A stretch of DNA of 64,000 nucleotides. It comes from UTCHB3 sp008363265 (GTDB lineage Bacteria > Bacteroidota > Ignavibacteria > Ignavibacteriales > Ignavibacteriaceae). Shown here piece after piece: positions 1-7,530 of the stretch; positions within the stretch are counted from its first letter, which is position 1; each line of letters starts with the position of its first letter. The translations under genes were made by a program, and so were the position numbers. The notes below the pieces were generated by a model. That model ran no database searches and had not been told where the DNA came from. It was given only the letters and a program-made list of their open reading frames with translations. The DNA lies in the NCBI GenBank assembly GCA_045863055.1, contig BTUW01000001.1:186001-250000 (forward strand), written 5' to 3'.

Positions 1-2056
1 ATTCAGCACAAAAAACAACTTGTTTTATATCATATTTAGCCGCGAAAGCATCGGTCACCTTACCGTAGGTACCCAACTTCTCTTCACCGGCAAAGATATC
101 GGCAGAATACTCGTATATCCCCTGCTCTTCAGTGTTGTACACATAGGATAACTTGTTTGTATTCAAATAAGTTTCAAGCAACGAGTTCAAGTAACCTTTA
201 AGGTCATGGATATCAAAAAAGCGCTCTTCACTGCTCCAGGTTTTCTGTGAGGCACGACCGGTCAGAATGATCGAAATGGCGCTTTGTTCGCTGATATTTT
301 CAAACGAAGTGAGACTCTCGCCAACCTTGTTTATTACGTGACCCGTCTCGAAGAGCATAAGGTCTTTTTCACCGTTATTGATGTTGTGTCTTACCGTATC
401 GAGCCCTCCCTGTATGAGCGATGTTCTGAGAACTGACATTTCCGCGTTCAGGGGGTTCATCAGCACAACCGGTTCACCCGTCGCTTTTGCTGTCTCGAAC
501 GGCTGCAGCGAGTTATTCATGATCTCATTGAAACCAAAACCGATCATCTTCGCGCGAAGTGAGTTAAGGGTTTCCATATAGTCAATTGATGACTCCAAAG
601 GTGATGTGACCCTCTCAACCGGTGGTATATTGTCATAACCGTTGATCCTTGCGATCTCCTCGATAAGGTCTATCTCCCTTTCAACATCGGGTCTGAAACC
701 GGGTATTTCCACCGTTAACTTCTCTGAATCACCTCCGACAACCCTGAACTCGAGGTTCTGAAGGATCGAGAGGACAAAATCGTCAGGTACATGATAGCCT
801 AGTATTTTTTCGACACGGGCATATCTAAGATCAACTGTTTTGGTTATCAGTTTGTCTGAAACAACATCAAGCTCACCCATTAAAACTATTCCGCCGGCAA
901 ACTGTACCATAAGCTCAGCTGCTCTTAATGCGGCGGTCATTGTGCCTTCATAATTCGTTCCTCTTTCGAAACGGTACGAAGCCTCAGTTGATAGACCAAG
1001 ATATCTTGCCGATCTCCTCACGCTTGTCGGGTTGAAGTAGGCACTCTCTATCAAAATGTTCCTGGTATTTTCGTGTACTTCAGAGTTTTCACCGCCCATA
1101 ATGCCTGCAATAGCCACTTCCTTTTCGCCATCGCAGATCATCAACACAGAATCCCGCAGTTCCCTCTCAACTGAATCGAGAGTGGTGAATTTCGAACCGT
1201 TTTTCGATCTCTTAACCACGATCTTGCTGCCGCTGAGGTTATCCAGGTCGAAAGCGTGAAGCGGTTGCCCCAACTCGAGCATTATGTAGTTGGTAATATC
1301 AACAATGTTGTTGATCGGACGCATACCAGCCATCTTCAGGCGGCTTTTCATCCAGTCCGGCGACTCGCCGATCTTCACATCTTTTACTACCACAGCCGAG
1401 TATCTCGGGCAGTTCTCAAGGTCTTCTATCTCAATGGCTACCTTGTCCCCGATCTTCTCAGAGTCACGGGAGATCACAGGTTCTTTTTTCCTGAGAGGAC
1501 GGTTGAGCAGCGCTGAAAGGTCCCTGGCCACGCCAATATGGCTTAATGCATCGGGTCTGTTGGGGGTAATTCCGATCTCGAATACGACATCGTTGTATCC
1601 GATAGCTTCTGCAAGCGGTAATCCGGGTATCGTATTTTCGGGAAGGACAAGAATGCCCGAGTGGTCGTTCGATATCCCAAGTTCAGCCTCTGAGCAGATC
1701 ATACCCTGTGAGAGCTGGCCGCGGAGTTTTGTGCTTTTGATAACAAAATCCGAGTCAGGTATTCTTGCTCCTTCGCAGGCGAGAGCCACTTTCTGACCGG
1801 CAGCCACATTCGGCGCTCCGCAAACGATCTGCAGCACTTCGTTTCCGGTGCTTACCTTGCAGAGCGACAGTTTATCCGCATTGGGGTGTTTTTCTTTTTC
1901 CACCACTTCCGCGGTTATAAAATTGTTGTAAACCTGACGGTAATCGGTTATTCCCTCAACCTCCAGGCCCGCCATTGTAAGTTCTTGGGCGATCTTTTCA
2001 TCCGAAATGTCGTTTAGATCGATATATTCGTTTAACCAGCTTAATACTATTTTCAC
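1..2056 (-). CDS. pheT: Phenylalanine--tRNA ligase beta subunit (3' end outside window)
   Basis: Beta chain of the cytoplasmic alpha2-beta2 phenylalanyl-tRNA synthetase, which charges tRNA-Phe and edits mischarged tyrosine. The frame stays open to base 1, so about 685 residues are present. Usual length is near 800, so the missing part should be the C-terminal FDX-ACB anticodon-binding domain. The N-terminus shows the PheT pattern KIVLSWLNEYIDL and a tRNA-binding OB fold (HPNADKL, CGAPNV). The middle carries the B3/B4 editing region (NNIVDITNYIMLELGQPLHAFD) split over about residues 255-280, then a B5 domain. The start is GTG at 2056, 12 bases after the pheS stop, because the neighbouring ATG and GTG run straight into a stop. 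Co-transcribed with pheS. Identification is secure from the sequence and gene order. Confidence 0.96.
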   Translation of the reverse strand, partial: MKIVLSWLNEYIDLNDISDEKIAQELTMAGLEVEGITDYRQVYNNFITAEVVEKEKHPNADKLSLCKVSTGNEVLQIVCGAPNVAAGQKVALACEGARIPDSDFVIKSTKLRGQLSQGMICSEAELGISNDHSGILVLPENTIPGLPLAEAIGYNDVVFEIGITPNRPDALSHIGVARDLSALLNRPLRKKEPVISRDSEKIGDKVAIEIEDLENCPRYSAVVVKDVKIGESPDWMKSRLKMAGMRPINNIVDITNYIMLELGQPLHAFDLDNLSGSKIVVKRSKNGSKFTTLDSVERELRDSVLMICDGEKEVAIAGIMGGENSEVHENTRNILIESAYFNPTSVRRSARYLGLSTEASYRFERGTNYEGTMTAALRAAELMVQFAGGIVLMGELDVVSDKLITKTVDLRYARVEKILGYHVPDDFVLSILQNLEFRVVGGDSEKLTVEIPGFRPDVEREIDLIEEIARINGYDNIPPVERVTSPLESSIDYMETLNSLRAKMIGFGFNEIMNNSLQPFETAKATGEPVVLMNPLNAEMSVLRTSLIQGGLDTVRHNINNGEKDLMLFETGHVINKVGESLTSFENISEQSAISIILTGRASQKTWSSEERFFDIHDLKGYLNSLLETYLNTNKLSYVYNTEEQGIYEYSADIFAGEEKLGTYGKVTDAFAAKYDIKQVVFCAE

Positions 2057-2068
2057 TTTGTCACCATA

Positions 2069-3079
2069 TCAAAATTGTTTCAGGAACCTGACATCATTCT
2101 CGAAGAGAAGCCGTATATCGTTGATGTCGTGTTTCAGCATCGCGATCCTCTCGATACCCATACCGAACGCGTAACCGGTCACTTCTTCCGGGTCGTAACC
2201 GACGGATTTGAAGACATTGGGATCAACCATGCCGCAACCGAGTATCTCGAGCCAGCCTGAGTGCTTGCACACCCTGCAGCCGGATCCGCCACAGATGAAA
2301 CATGTAATATCCATCTCGGCACTCGGTTCTGTGAACGGGAAGAAACTCGGGCGGAACTTGTATTTAACACTGCTTCCGTAATACTCCTTTGCGAAGTGAA
2401 CGAGCGTGCCCTTCAGTTCGGCAAATGTTACATTCTTGTCAACATAAATACCGTCAACCTGATGGAACATGCAGTAGCTCCTCGAGTTGATCGCCTCGTT
2501 CCTGTACACCCTTCCGGGCATGATCGCTCTGATCGGCGGAGCCTGTTTCTCCATGATCCTGACCTGTACAGGTGTTGTGTGGGTCCTGAGAACGAAGTCG
2601 TTGTTCACGAAGAAGGTATCCTGCATGTCTCTGGCGGGATGATCCGCCGGGAAATTAAGGGCACCGAAATTGTTCCAATCTGATTCGATCTCCGGCCCTG
2701 TAACTACCGAAAAACCGATCTTTTTGAAGATCGACATTATCTCTGTCATCGTCTGTGGTATAAGGTGCGCGGTACCCGAAGCAGGCATCCTTCCCGGAAG
2801 AGAAAGATCGATCTTCGGTGCAGCCGCTTTGCTGCTGAGCTCGATGCTTTCCTTCAGTTCATCGTACTTCGACTGTAATTCCTCACGCAGAATGTTAAGT
2901 TCCTTACCCAAAACCCTTTTTTCTTCCGGGGTTACGGATTTAAACTCTTCAAACAGATTGGCTACAATTCCGTTTCTGCTGAGGTATTTTATCCTGAGGT
3001 CTTCCAGTTCCCTGGCAGACCGTACATTCACAACATCTGAAGTGAATGAATTTCTTGTGTCACTGATCTTGTTCAGCAT
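2069..3079 (-). CDS. pheS: Phenylalanine--tRNA ligase alpha subunit
   Basis: Catalytic class II chain of phenylalanyl-tRNA synthetase; it forms Phe-adenylate and transfers Phe to tRNA-Phe. About 336 residues, normal for the family. The N-terminal 90 residues are a charged coiled-coil arm. The core holds motif 2 (GRVYRNEAINS), the FRPSFFPFTEPSAEMD segment and motif 3 (GMGIERIAMLKH). An upstream in-frame TTG at 3088 exists, but ATG at 3079 gives the usual start MLNKIS; no clear Shine-Dalgarno precedes either. Gene order rplT-pheS-pheT matches many bacteria. An intrinsic terminator-like hairpin lies only about 25 bases upstream, so expression may depend on read-through or attenuation. Confidence 0.96.
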   Translation of the reverse strand: MLNKISDTRNSFTSDVVNVRSARELEDLRIKYLSRNGIVANLFEEFKSVTPEEKRVLGKELNILREELQSKYDELKESIELSSKAAAPKIDLSLPGRMPASGTAHLIPQTMTEIMSIFKKIGFSVVTGPEIESDWNNFGALNFPADHPARDMQDTFFVNNDFVLRTHTTPVQVRIMEKQAPPIRAIMPGRVYRNEAINSRSYCMFHQVDGIYVDKNVTFAELKGTLVHFAKEYYGSSVKYKFRPSFFPFTEPSAEMDITCFICGGSGCRVCKHSGWLEILGCGMVDPNVFKSVGYDPEEVTGYAFGMGIERIAMLKHDINDIRLLFENDVRFLKQF

Positions 3080-3102
3080 GGCTATCAATTTAATATTTAA
3101 AT

Positions 3103-3144
3103 AAAAAAACCCTCTTAATCGGATTTTCTTCCGAGAAAGAGGGT
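3103..3144 (-). terminator. Intrinsic terminator or attenuator between rplT and pheS
   Basis: Read on the minus strand, ACCCTCTT (3144-3137) pairs with AAGAGGGT (3116-3109), with a further inner TCGG/CCGA pairing, and is followed at once by a run of seven T (3109-3103). This is a textbook Rho-independent terminator after rplT. Because pheS starts 24 bases later without room for a normal promoter, it may act as an attenuator. No Phe-rich leader peptide like E. coli pheM is visible. Confidence 0.8.
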
Positions 3145-3163
3145 GTAAAACTTCAAAGGTTTA

Positions 3164-3511
3164 TTAGCTTTTAACCAGAGCCGCGAGTTCCGCGAAAACC
3201 TGCGGATTTTCAGCCGCGAGATTTGCCAGCACTTTGCGATTGATGGCTACACCCTTCTTGCTCAGGCCCGAAATAAACGAAGAGTAATTGAGTCCGTGAA
3301 TTCTGGCCCCGGCATTTATTCTTGCTATCCAGAGTCTTCTGTACTCGCGTTTCTTCAGTTTTCTGCCAACGTAAGCGTGGGTAAGACCCTTCTCAACGTG
3401 GTTCTTGGCAATGGTGTAAACATTTTTTCTTGATCCCCAGTAACCTTTTGCAAGTTTAAGGATCTTTTTTCTTCTGTGGTGGGAAGCTACATTATTTTGT
3501 GATCTTGGCAT
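3164..3511 (-). CDS. rplT: 50S ribosomal protein L20
   Basis: Primary 23S rRNA-binding protein needed early in 50S assembly. The 115 residues are the standard length and start MPRSQNNVASHHRRKKILK, followed by GYWGSRKNVYTIAKN and the RLWIARINAGAR segment, all typical of L20. Very basic N-terminal arm. Lies 15 bases after rpmI in the conserved infC-rpmI-rplT operon. In other bacteria L20 represses this operon by binding its mRNA; no such site was established here. Confidence 0.98.
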   Translation of the reverse strand: MPRSQNNVASHHRRKKILKLAKGYWGSRKNVYTIAKNHVEKGLTHAYVGRKLKKREYRRLWIARINAGARIHGLNYSSFISGLSKKGVAINRKVLANLAAENPQVFAELAALVKS

Positions 3512-3526
3512 TTTCTATTATCCTTC

Positions 3527-3718
3527 CTATTGCAACATTCTTTTGATCTTTGGAGCATCCTGATCGGTCACCATGGTGCCTTTTCTCAGGTGTCTTTTTC
3601 TCTTTGTTGTTTTGGAAGTAAGAATATGGCTTCTGAAAGCTTTCTTACGTTTGTAGCCGCCCGATGCGGTTTCCTTGAACGTCTTCCGCGCTCCGCGGTT
3701 CGATTTCATTTTTGGCAT
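3527..3718 (-). CDS. rpmI: 50S ribosomal protein L35
   Basis: Small basic large-subunit protein of 63 residues. It begins MPKMKSNRGARKTFKET and contains the family pattern KAFRSHILTSKTTKRKRHLRK split across residues 24-45, then the C-terminal MVTDQDAPKIKRML. Sits 15 bases after infC and 15 bases before rplT, the canonical position, so translation is likely coupled within the operon. Length and sequence are normal. Confidence 0.97.
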   Translation of the reverse strand: MPKMKSNRGARKTFKETASGGYKRKKAFRSHILTSKTTKRKRHLRKGTMVTDQDAPKIKRMLQ

Positions 3719-3733
3719 GTTACTGTCCCGAAT
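3719..3733 (-). other. Short infC-rpmI spacer
   Basis: Fifteen bases between the infC stop and the rpmI start, containing no clear Shine-Dalgarno on the minus strand; the same holds between rpmI and rplT. Weak or absent ribosome sites are usual in Bacteroidota. Confidence 0.4.
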
Positions 3734-4303
3734 TTATTTCTTTTTGGTTTTGTTTTTTATCGGTACAACTATCACATTCATATTTCGTCCCTCCAGTTTG
3801 ATTGGAGATTCTACTTTAGCGATTTCTGAAATTTTCTCGACAAACTTGTTCAGAAGTGTCTCCCCGAGCTGGGTATAAGCCATCTCGCGGCCTTTGAACA
3901 TTACCGACGCCTTAACTTTGTTCCCTTCTTCAAGGAAGTTAATCGCATGTTTGGTCTTAAACTCGAAATCGTGAGAGTCGGTATTCGGATGGAACCTTAT
4001 CTCTTTGAGTATTTGTACCACTTGATTTTTTCTTTGGGTTTTCTCCCGCTTCTGCTTTTCGTATTTAAACTTACCGTAGTTGATGATCTTACAGACAGGT
4101 GGTTCTGCCTTCGGAGCGATCTCTACAAGATCAAGTTCTTTACTCCTGGCGATTTGAATTGCAGCCCTTGTTTCAAGAACTCCCAACTGTGAACCGTCAG
4201 AGTCGATTACACGTACCTGAGGAACTCTGATTTCCTCGTTGATCCTGGTGGTATCCTTCGGATCTTTAGAACTTGTATTGTTGTCTTGTATCAAATTCCG
4301 GAT
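3734..4303 (-). CDS. infC: Translation initiation factor IF-3, non-ATG start
   Basis: Binds the 30S subunit, prevents premature 50S joining and proof-reads the start codon. The protein shows the IF-3 N-domain (INEEIRVPQVRVID, then GVLETRAAIQIA), a lysine-rich linker, and the C-domain (KEIRFHPNTDSHDFEFK; VKASVMFKGREM). No ATG is available in frame: going upstream there are TTG (4294-4292), then ATC (4303-4301), CTG, and a double stop. The only Shine-Dalgarno-like run, GAAAGG (4313-4308), is 4 bases before the ATC but 13 from the TTG, so I place the start at ATC, with TTG at 4294 the alternative. IF-3 genes elsewhere use AUU-type starts for autoregulation. Function is certain, the exact start is not. 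Confidence 0.93.
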   Translation of the reverse strand: MRNLIQDNNTSSKDPKDTTRINEEIRVPQVRVIDSDGSQLGVLETRAAIQIARSKELDLVEIAPKAEPPVCKIINYGKFKYEKQKREKTQRKNQVVQILKEIRFHPNTDSHDFEFKTKHAINFLEEGNKVKASVMFKGREMAYTQLGETLLNKFVEKISEIAKVESPIKLEGRNMNVIVVPIKNKTKKK

Positions 4304-4336
4304 TTTGCCTTTCAGCTGTTTGTAAAATATTCATCA

Positions 4337-4360
4337 AAATAAACCGGATCGTCATCCGGT
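4337..4360 (-). terminator. Short hairpin after tRNA-Val, before infC
   Basis: On the minus strand ACCGGAT (4360-4354) and ATCCGGT (4349-4343) form a 7-bp stem with a 4-base loop, followed by TTTATTT. It lies directly after tRNA-Val and could end the tRNA transcript, leaving part of it to read into infC. The T tract is interrupted, so it may be a weak terminator. Confidence 0.5.
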
Positions 4361-4362
4361 GC

Positions 4363-4439
4363 TGGTGGGTTCTACAGGAGTCGAACCTGTGACCTTCTGT
4401 ACGTCAAACAGACGCTCTAGCCAACTGAGCTAAGAACCC
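4363..4439 (-). tRNA. tRNA-Val (GAC)
   Basis: Cloverleaf read directly on the minus strand: acceptor GGGTTCT pairs with AGAACCC, D arm GCTC/GAGC, anticodon stem TCTGT/ACAGA around loop TTGACGT giving anticodon GAC, T arm ACAGG-TTCGACT-CCTGT, discriminator A and a genomically encoded CCA (4365-4363). Reads GUC/GUU valine codons. It follows tRNA-Leu by about 25 bases in the same direction. Confidence 0.95.
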
Positions 4440-4463
4440 ATAAGAACTTTTTCCGCCGATTAA

Positions 4464-4551
4464 TGGTACCGAGAGCCGGGGTCGAACCGGCACGGGAGAA
4501 ACTCCCACGGGATTTTAAGTCCCGTGCGTCTACCTATTCCGCCATCCCGGC
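4464..4551 (-). tRNA. tRNA-Leu (TAA)
   Basis: Class II tRNA with a long variable arm. On the minus strand the acceptor GCCGGGA pairs with TCTCGGT (two G-U pairs), the anticodon stem CGGGA/TCCCG encloses CTTAAAA, giving anticodon TAA, and the variable stem is GGGAG-TTT-CTCCC. The T arm is GCCGG-TTCGACC-CCGGC. CCA is encoded (4466-4464). Reads UUA/UUG leucine codons. Confidence 0.95.
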
Positions 4552-4609
4552 ACGCAAAAATTTAGATTACAAATATAGCTTTAAAGCGCCAAATAACCAA
4601 AATATCTTT

Positions 4610-5104
4610 TTACCGGCCCGGCAACTGATTCAGTTTTGTAAACTTCATTTCGCGCGATTCAAGAATGATCCACTTCCCCTCCCGTGTCTTCCCAAGTATG
4701 TGGCGGGTAATTGCCACATGGTCATCGAACTGCGGTCCGTTTACTCTCCTGACCTCCATTTCAACCTCCACTTCGGCGGTTCTGTCATCCTTCCTGAGTA
4801 CTTTGAAATCACGCACAATGTAGTCAAGGTCGTAAAGTTTTGTGACCGATTCAAAATAATTGAGCGCGTTTATCGAATCGAGACCGGTGACCCGGATCGT
4901 GGTCAGATACTCTTTCGAATTCTTTCCCTTCAATGCCTGGATCTGCATATTAAAAACCGCCTTAAGTTCCGCGTCACCCGTATCACTCATCGACACTTTT
5001 ACGGAATCACCCGTGCCGTTGTTGTTGCGCTCATCCGGTCCGCACCCCGTGAGAAGGAACAACGCCGCGGTCACAGCACAAAAGCCAAAAAATCTAAAAA
5101 ACAT
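4610..5104 (-). CDS. Small lipoprotein of unknown function
   Basis: A 164-residue protein with a lipoprotein signal: hydrophobic MFFRFFGFCAVTAALFLLTGC, the lipobox ending in LTGC at residue 21, so it should be lipidated and membrane-anchored. After a disordered stretch (about residues 22-45) comes an alpha/beta domain of about 115 residues (AELKAVFNMQIQALKGKNS; then TAEVEVEMEVRR and HILGKTREGKWIILESREMKF). The layout resembles NTF2/SnoaL-like secreted domains, but that is only an impression of the pattern. Stop lies 58 bases before tRNA-Leu in the same direction. I do not recognise a specific family. Confidence 0.7.
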   Translation of the reverse strand: MFFRFFGFCAVTAALFLLTGCGPDERNNNGTGDSVKVSMSDTGDAELKAVFNMQIQALKGKNSKEYLTTIRVTGLDSINALNYFESVTKLYDLDYIVRDFKVLRKDDRTAEVEVEMEVRRVNGPQFDDHVAITRHILGKTREGKWIILESREMKFTKLNQLPGR

Positions 5105-5120
5105 TCTCTTGCAAAATTTG

Positions 5121-5152
5121 TTTTGAATAAAAAGCGAATATAGCTATATTTG
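5121..5152 (+). promoter_or_regulatory. Predicted promoter of the CAT-anticodon tRNA
   Basis: TTTTG (5121-5125), 19 bases, then TATATTTG (5145-5152). This matches the Bacteroidota housekeeping promoter (-33 TTTG, -7 TAnnTTTG). It would start transcription roughly 15-20 bases before the tRNA at 5177. The region also serves as the upstream region of the divergent lipoprotein gene. Confidence 0.6.
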
Positions 5153-5176
5153 AAGTCTGAATAACGATTTTTCAGC

Positions 5177-5250
5177 GGACCCTTAGCTCAGTTGGTTAGA
5201 GCAACTGACTCATAATCAGTAGGTCCCAGGTTCAAGTCCTGGAGGGTCCA
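5177..5250 (+). tRNA. tRNA with CAT anticodon (Met elongator or Ile2)
   Basis: Acceptor GGACCCT pairs with AGGGTCC, D arm GCTC/GAGC, anticodon stem ACTGA/TCAGT around CTCATAA giving CAT, T arm CCAGG-TTCAAGT-CCTGG, discriminator A. Not an initiator tRNA, since 1-72 is a good G-C pair. CAT can mean elongator Met or, after lysidine modification, Ile2 reading AUA; the GGACCCT acceptor resembles Ile2 types in other bacteria, but I cannot decide. Unlike the two tRNAs nearby, CCA is not encoded (CTA follows). Confidence 0.93.
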
Positions 5251-5271
5251 CTACCTGCCCGGAAATTCCTC

Positions 5272-5715
5272 TCACCGTAAACTCGCATGTATTTTGGAAA
5301 AGCATTTCCATCCATTCTGGTATATTAAATCGATGCGCTTCATGTCTTCCATTGAAGACGATTTTCCAGTTTTGCGATTCATTGTTGTTTGATATTCAAC
5401 AGCCATGATAAGAATGGAACCATCACTTTCGTAGTATTCATAACTATATACCTCAAACTTGTGGTATGTTGTATAAAAATTTGTGTAGAAATTTTTGGCA
5501 ACTTTCCTTATTCCGGCACGGCTGTATTTGGTTCCTTCGAAGTATGTAGGATCTGAAAAGAGATTTGCGTGGTCCTCATAACTCCCGTACAAAAGTGAAC
5601 TACTATATGCTTTGAGGAAATTCCTGACAATCTCATCGACCTGGGCACTGGTTCTAACAGAAGCAAAGCTCCAGATAGCAATGGAAATCAGAATGCAGAA
5701 AGATAATTTGTTCAT
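5272..5715 (-). CDS. Small secreted protein, NTF2/SnoaL-like pattern
   Basis: 147 residues. Signal peptide MNKLSFCILISIAIWSFASVRTSA with a probable cut after SA, so it is exported. The mature part begins QVDEIVRNFLKAYSSSLLYG and continues through YFEGTKYSRAGIRKVAKNFY and a beta-rich segment to KRIDLIYQNGWKCFSKIHA. A helix followed by strands and a final Y-x-NGWKC-type strand is how SnoaL/DUF4440 domains look, but no catalytic signature is clear. Convergent with the tRNA at 5177-5250 and preceded by an AT-rich gap. Function unknown. Confidence 0.65.
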   Translation of the reverse strand: MNKLSFCILISIAIWSFASVRTSAQVDEIVRNFLKAYSSSLLYGSYEDHANLFSDPTYFEGTKYSRAGIRKVAKNFYTNFYTTYHKFEVYSYEYYESDGSILIMAVEYQTTMNRKTGKSSSMEDMKRIDLIYQNGWKCFSKIHASLR

Positions 5716-6021
5716 AGTGGTGGTCCCATAGATAAAGATTAATCTATTTATTTCAACATTACAATATATGATTGACTTTATTTAATCACCAATTAAAATG
5801 GGCTCTCAGAAAAAATAACTTGAATTAATTCTCCCTTTCCGGAGTTTTTCCGGCTGGGTAGTTCGAAGAGATACTCCTGATCATTCGTGTTTTAGGCAAA
5901 TAGAAAAATAATTGCACCCACCAGAAATTAATTTACCACTATTTTTGTTGATATTTTAACAGGCACCAACTCCCGGTGTATCATATTGGATATTATCGTC
6001 GGAAACCAGATCATTAGAAGA
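5716..6021. other. AT-rich intergenic region between divergent genes
   Basis: About 300 bases between the secreted protein read leftward and the SGNH hydrolase read rightward. No convincing ORF, RNA or repeat is visible. The one motif worth noting is TATTTTTG at 5940-5947, a plausible -7 element for the rightward gene, without a well-spaced -33 partner. Confidence 0.5.
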
Positions 6022-7530
6022 ATGAAAAGATTATTACTTATACTGTTGTTATTTGTATTTTTAGGTTACGTTTCGCAACCAATCGAAGGGCAATCGAAAC
6101 CGAAGAAAAAGGTTTCGAAGCAGACCGACAAATCAGGAAACAAGAAGAAAAAATCTAAAAAACCTGTAAACAAGAAGAAAAAATCGCCCCAAACGAATAA
6201 AAAATCTCCGAAGAAGCAACCGAAAGCCTCTCCTAAAAAGACATACACACCGGCCAAACGACCTGATCTGACAACTGTAACCCGCTTCATGCCAAAGGAT
6301 ACGGCAAGCAGCATTACATTTGGATTAATTGAAGAATACGACAAGGTTATTAAGGAAGAGTTTACCCCGATAATAAATGACTCAAGCCTTCAACTGTTTT
6401 TCGGGAAACTGCAATCTCTGGAAAAGGGAGAGAAGCGGAAGGTCAGGATACTGCACATCGGCGACTCGCACCTGCAGCCGGGATATTTCGCTTCATGGAT
6501 AAGAACCGAACTTCAGAAGAAATACGGATACGCGGGTTTCGGACTTTTCTACCCTTACGCCCTCTCGAACATTTATACGCGGATGGGACTCTTCTCATGG
6601 TCGGACACACGCTGGGAAAGCCGGCGCAACATGACCGGCGAAAAGGGACAGTATCTGGGAGTTTCCGGATATTCGGTCAAAACTGATGATCCATCATGGA
6701 AGATCGGGATCGGTGTGGTACCTTTCAATACGATCGATAACCGCTTTGACAGAGTGACACTCTTCCACTCACCCGGCACTACAAAACCTGAGATAATTCC
6801 TTTAAGACCAATAATTACCGGTAAAGCCACCGATGCTGATTCATGGGATGACTCTCCGGTCACGATGGCTCTCGACTCGAATCACGGCAAGTGGACAGCC
6901 TCTAACTACTCTCTCCCCTCTCCCACGAATGAGATCGTGATCACTTCAGGAGACAAAGAGGAGAAAGACGGACCTTTCATTTTCCACGGGGGTACGGGAG
7001 AAATGGCGGAGAACAGCGGGATAATCTATCACGAAGCAGGCGTGGGAGGAAGCCAGTTGCCCCTCTTCACAAGGACAACCCTCTTTTTTGATCAGGTCAA
7101 GGAGATATCTCCCGATCTGGTTATCGTCTCACTGGGTACGAACGAGAGTTATTCTCCTGAATACGATACGGTTTGGTACGAAAAACGAGTAACAGAACTG
7201 ATCACGAAGATCAGGAGCGAATCGCCTGCCACCGCTTTCATTCTTATGACGCCGCCAGATATTCTTTACAAAAGAAATTATCCCAGATATATGCAGGCAA
7301 TCATCAACATCTTTAAGCGTGTCGGTGAAAAAGAGAATGTCGCCATCTGGGACTGGAATGCCATTATGGGCGGAAAAGGAAGTATTGGTAAATGGGTTGC
7401 TGAAAAACTCGCACAGTCTGATAACATCCATATGACCCCTAAAGGATACAGACTGACAGCAGCTCTTTTTCTCAAGAGCTTCGAAGAATCATATGAAAAA
7501 TTCAAACCGGGAAATATCTCACCAGAATGA
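6022..7530 (+). CDS. Secreted SGNH/GDSL-family hydrolase with lysine-rich linker
   Basis: Probable periplasmic or surface esterase/acetyltransferase of the SGNH fold. Start chosen at ATG 6022 (AGAAGA just upstream), giving signal peptide MKRLLLILLLFVFLGYVSQP; an in-frame TTG at 5986 would put charged residues before it. A 60-residue lysine/proline-rich low-complexity linker follows. The SGNH domain shows block I (HIGDSH, serine nucleophile), block III (VSLGTNES) and block V (DNIHMTPKG, Asp and His of the triad). About 502 residues, larger than minimal SGNH domains because of an insert between blocks I and III. Its stop abuts the stop of the convergent DHHW gene, and with the MBOAT gene it suggests polysaccharide O-acetylation or deacetylation. 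Substrate unknown. Confidence 0.82.
   Translation: MKRLLLILLLFVFLGYVSQPIEGQSKPKKKVSKQTDKSGNKKKKSKKPVNKKKKSPQTNKKSPKKQPKASPKKTYTPAKRPDLTTVTRFMPKDTASSITFGLIEEYDKVIKEEFTPIINDSSLQLFFGKLQSLEKGEKRKVRILHIGDSHLQPGYFASWIRTELQKKYGYAGFGLFYPYALSNIYTRMGLFSWSDTRWESRRNMTGEKGQYLGVSGYSVKTDDPSWKIGIGVVPFNTIDNRFDRVTLFHSPGTTKPEIIPLRPIITGKATDADSWDDSPVTMALDSNHGKWTASNYSLPSPTNEIVITSGDKEEKDGPFIFHGGTGEMAENSGIIYHEAGVGGSQLPLFTRTTLFFDQVKEISPDLVIVSLGTNESYSPEYDTVWYEKRVTELITKIRSESPATAFILMTPPDILYKRNYPRYMQAIINIFKRVGEKENVAIWDWNAIMGGKGSIGKWVAEKLAQSDNIHMTPKGYRLTAALFLKSFEESYEKFKPGNISPE

Noticed and set aside
1290..1796. 168-codon open frame opposite pheT
   Set aside because: Lies fully within the coding region of pheT on the other strand, with no ribosome site and no domain.
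3145..3163. A pheM-like leader peptide before pheS
   Set aside because: No start codon followed by a Phe-rich short frame exists between rplT and pheS.
4463..5143. 226-codon open frame on the plus strand
   Set aside because: It runs antisense across two tRNA genes and the lipoprotein gene; the product has no recognisable domain and the opposite strand explains the region.
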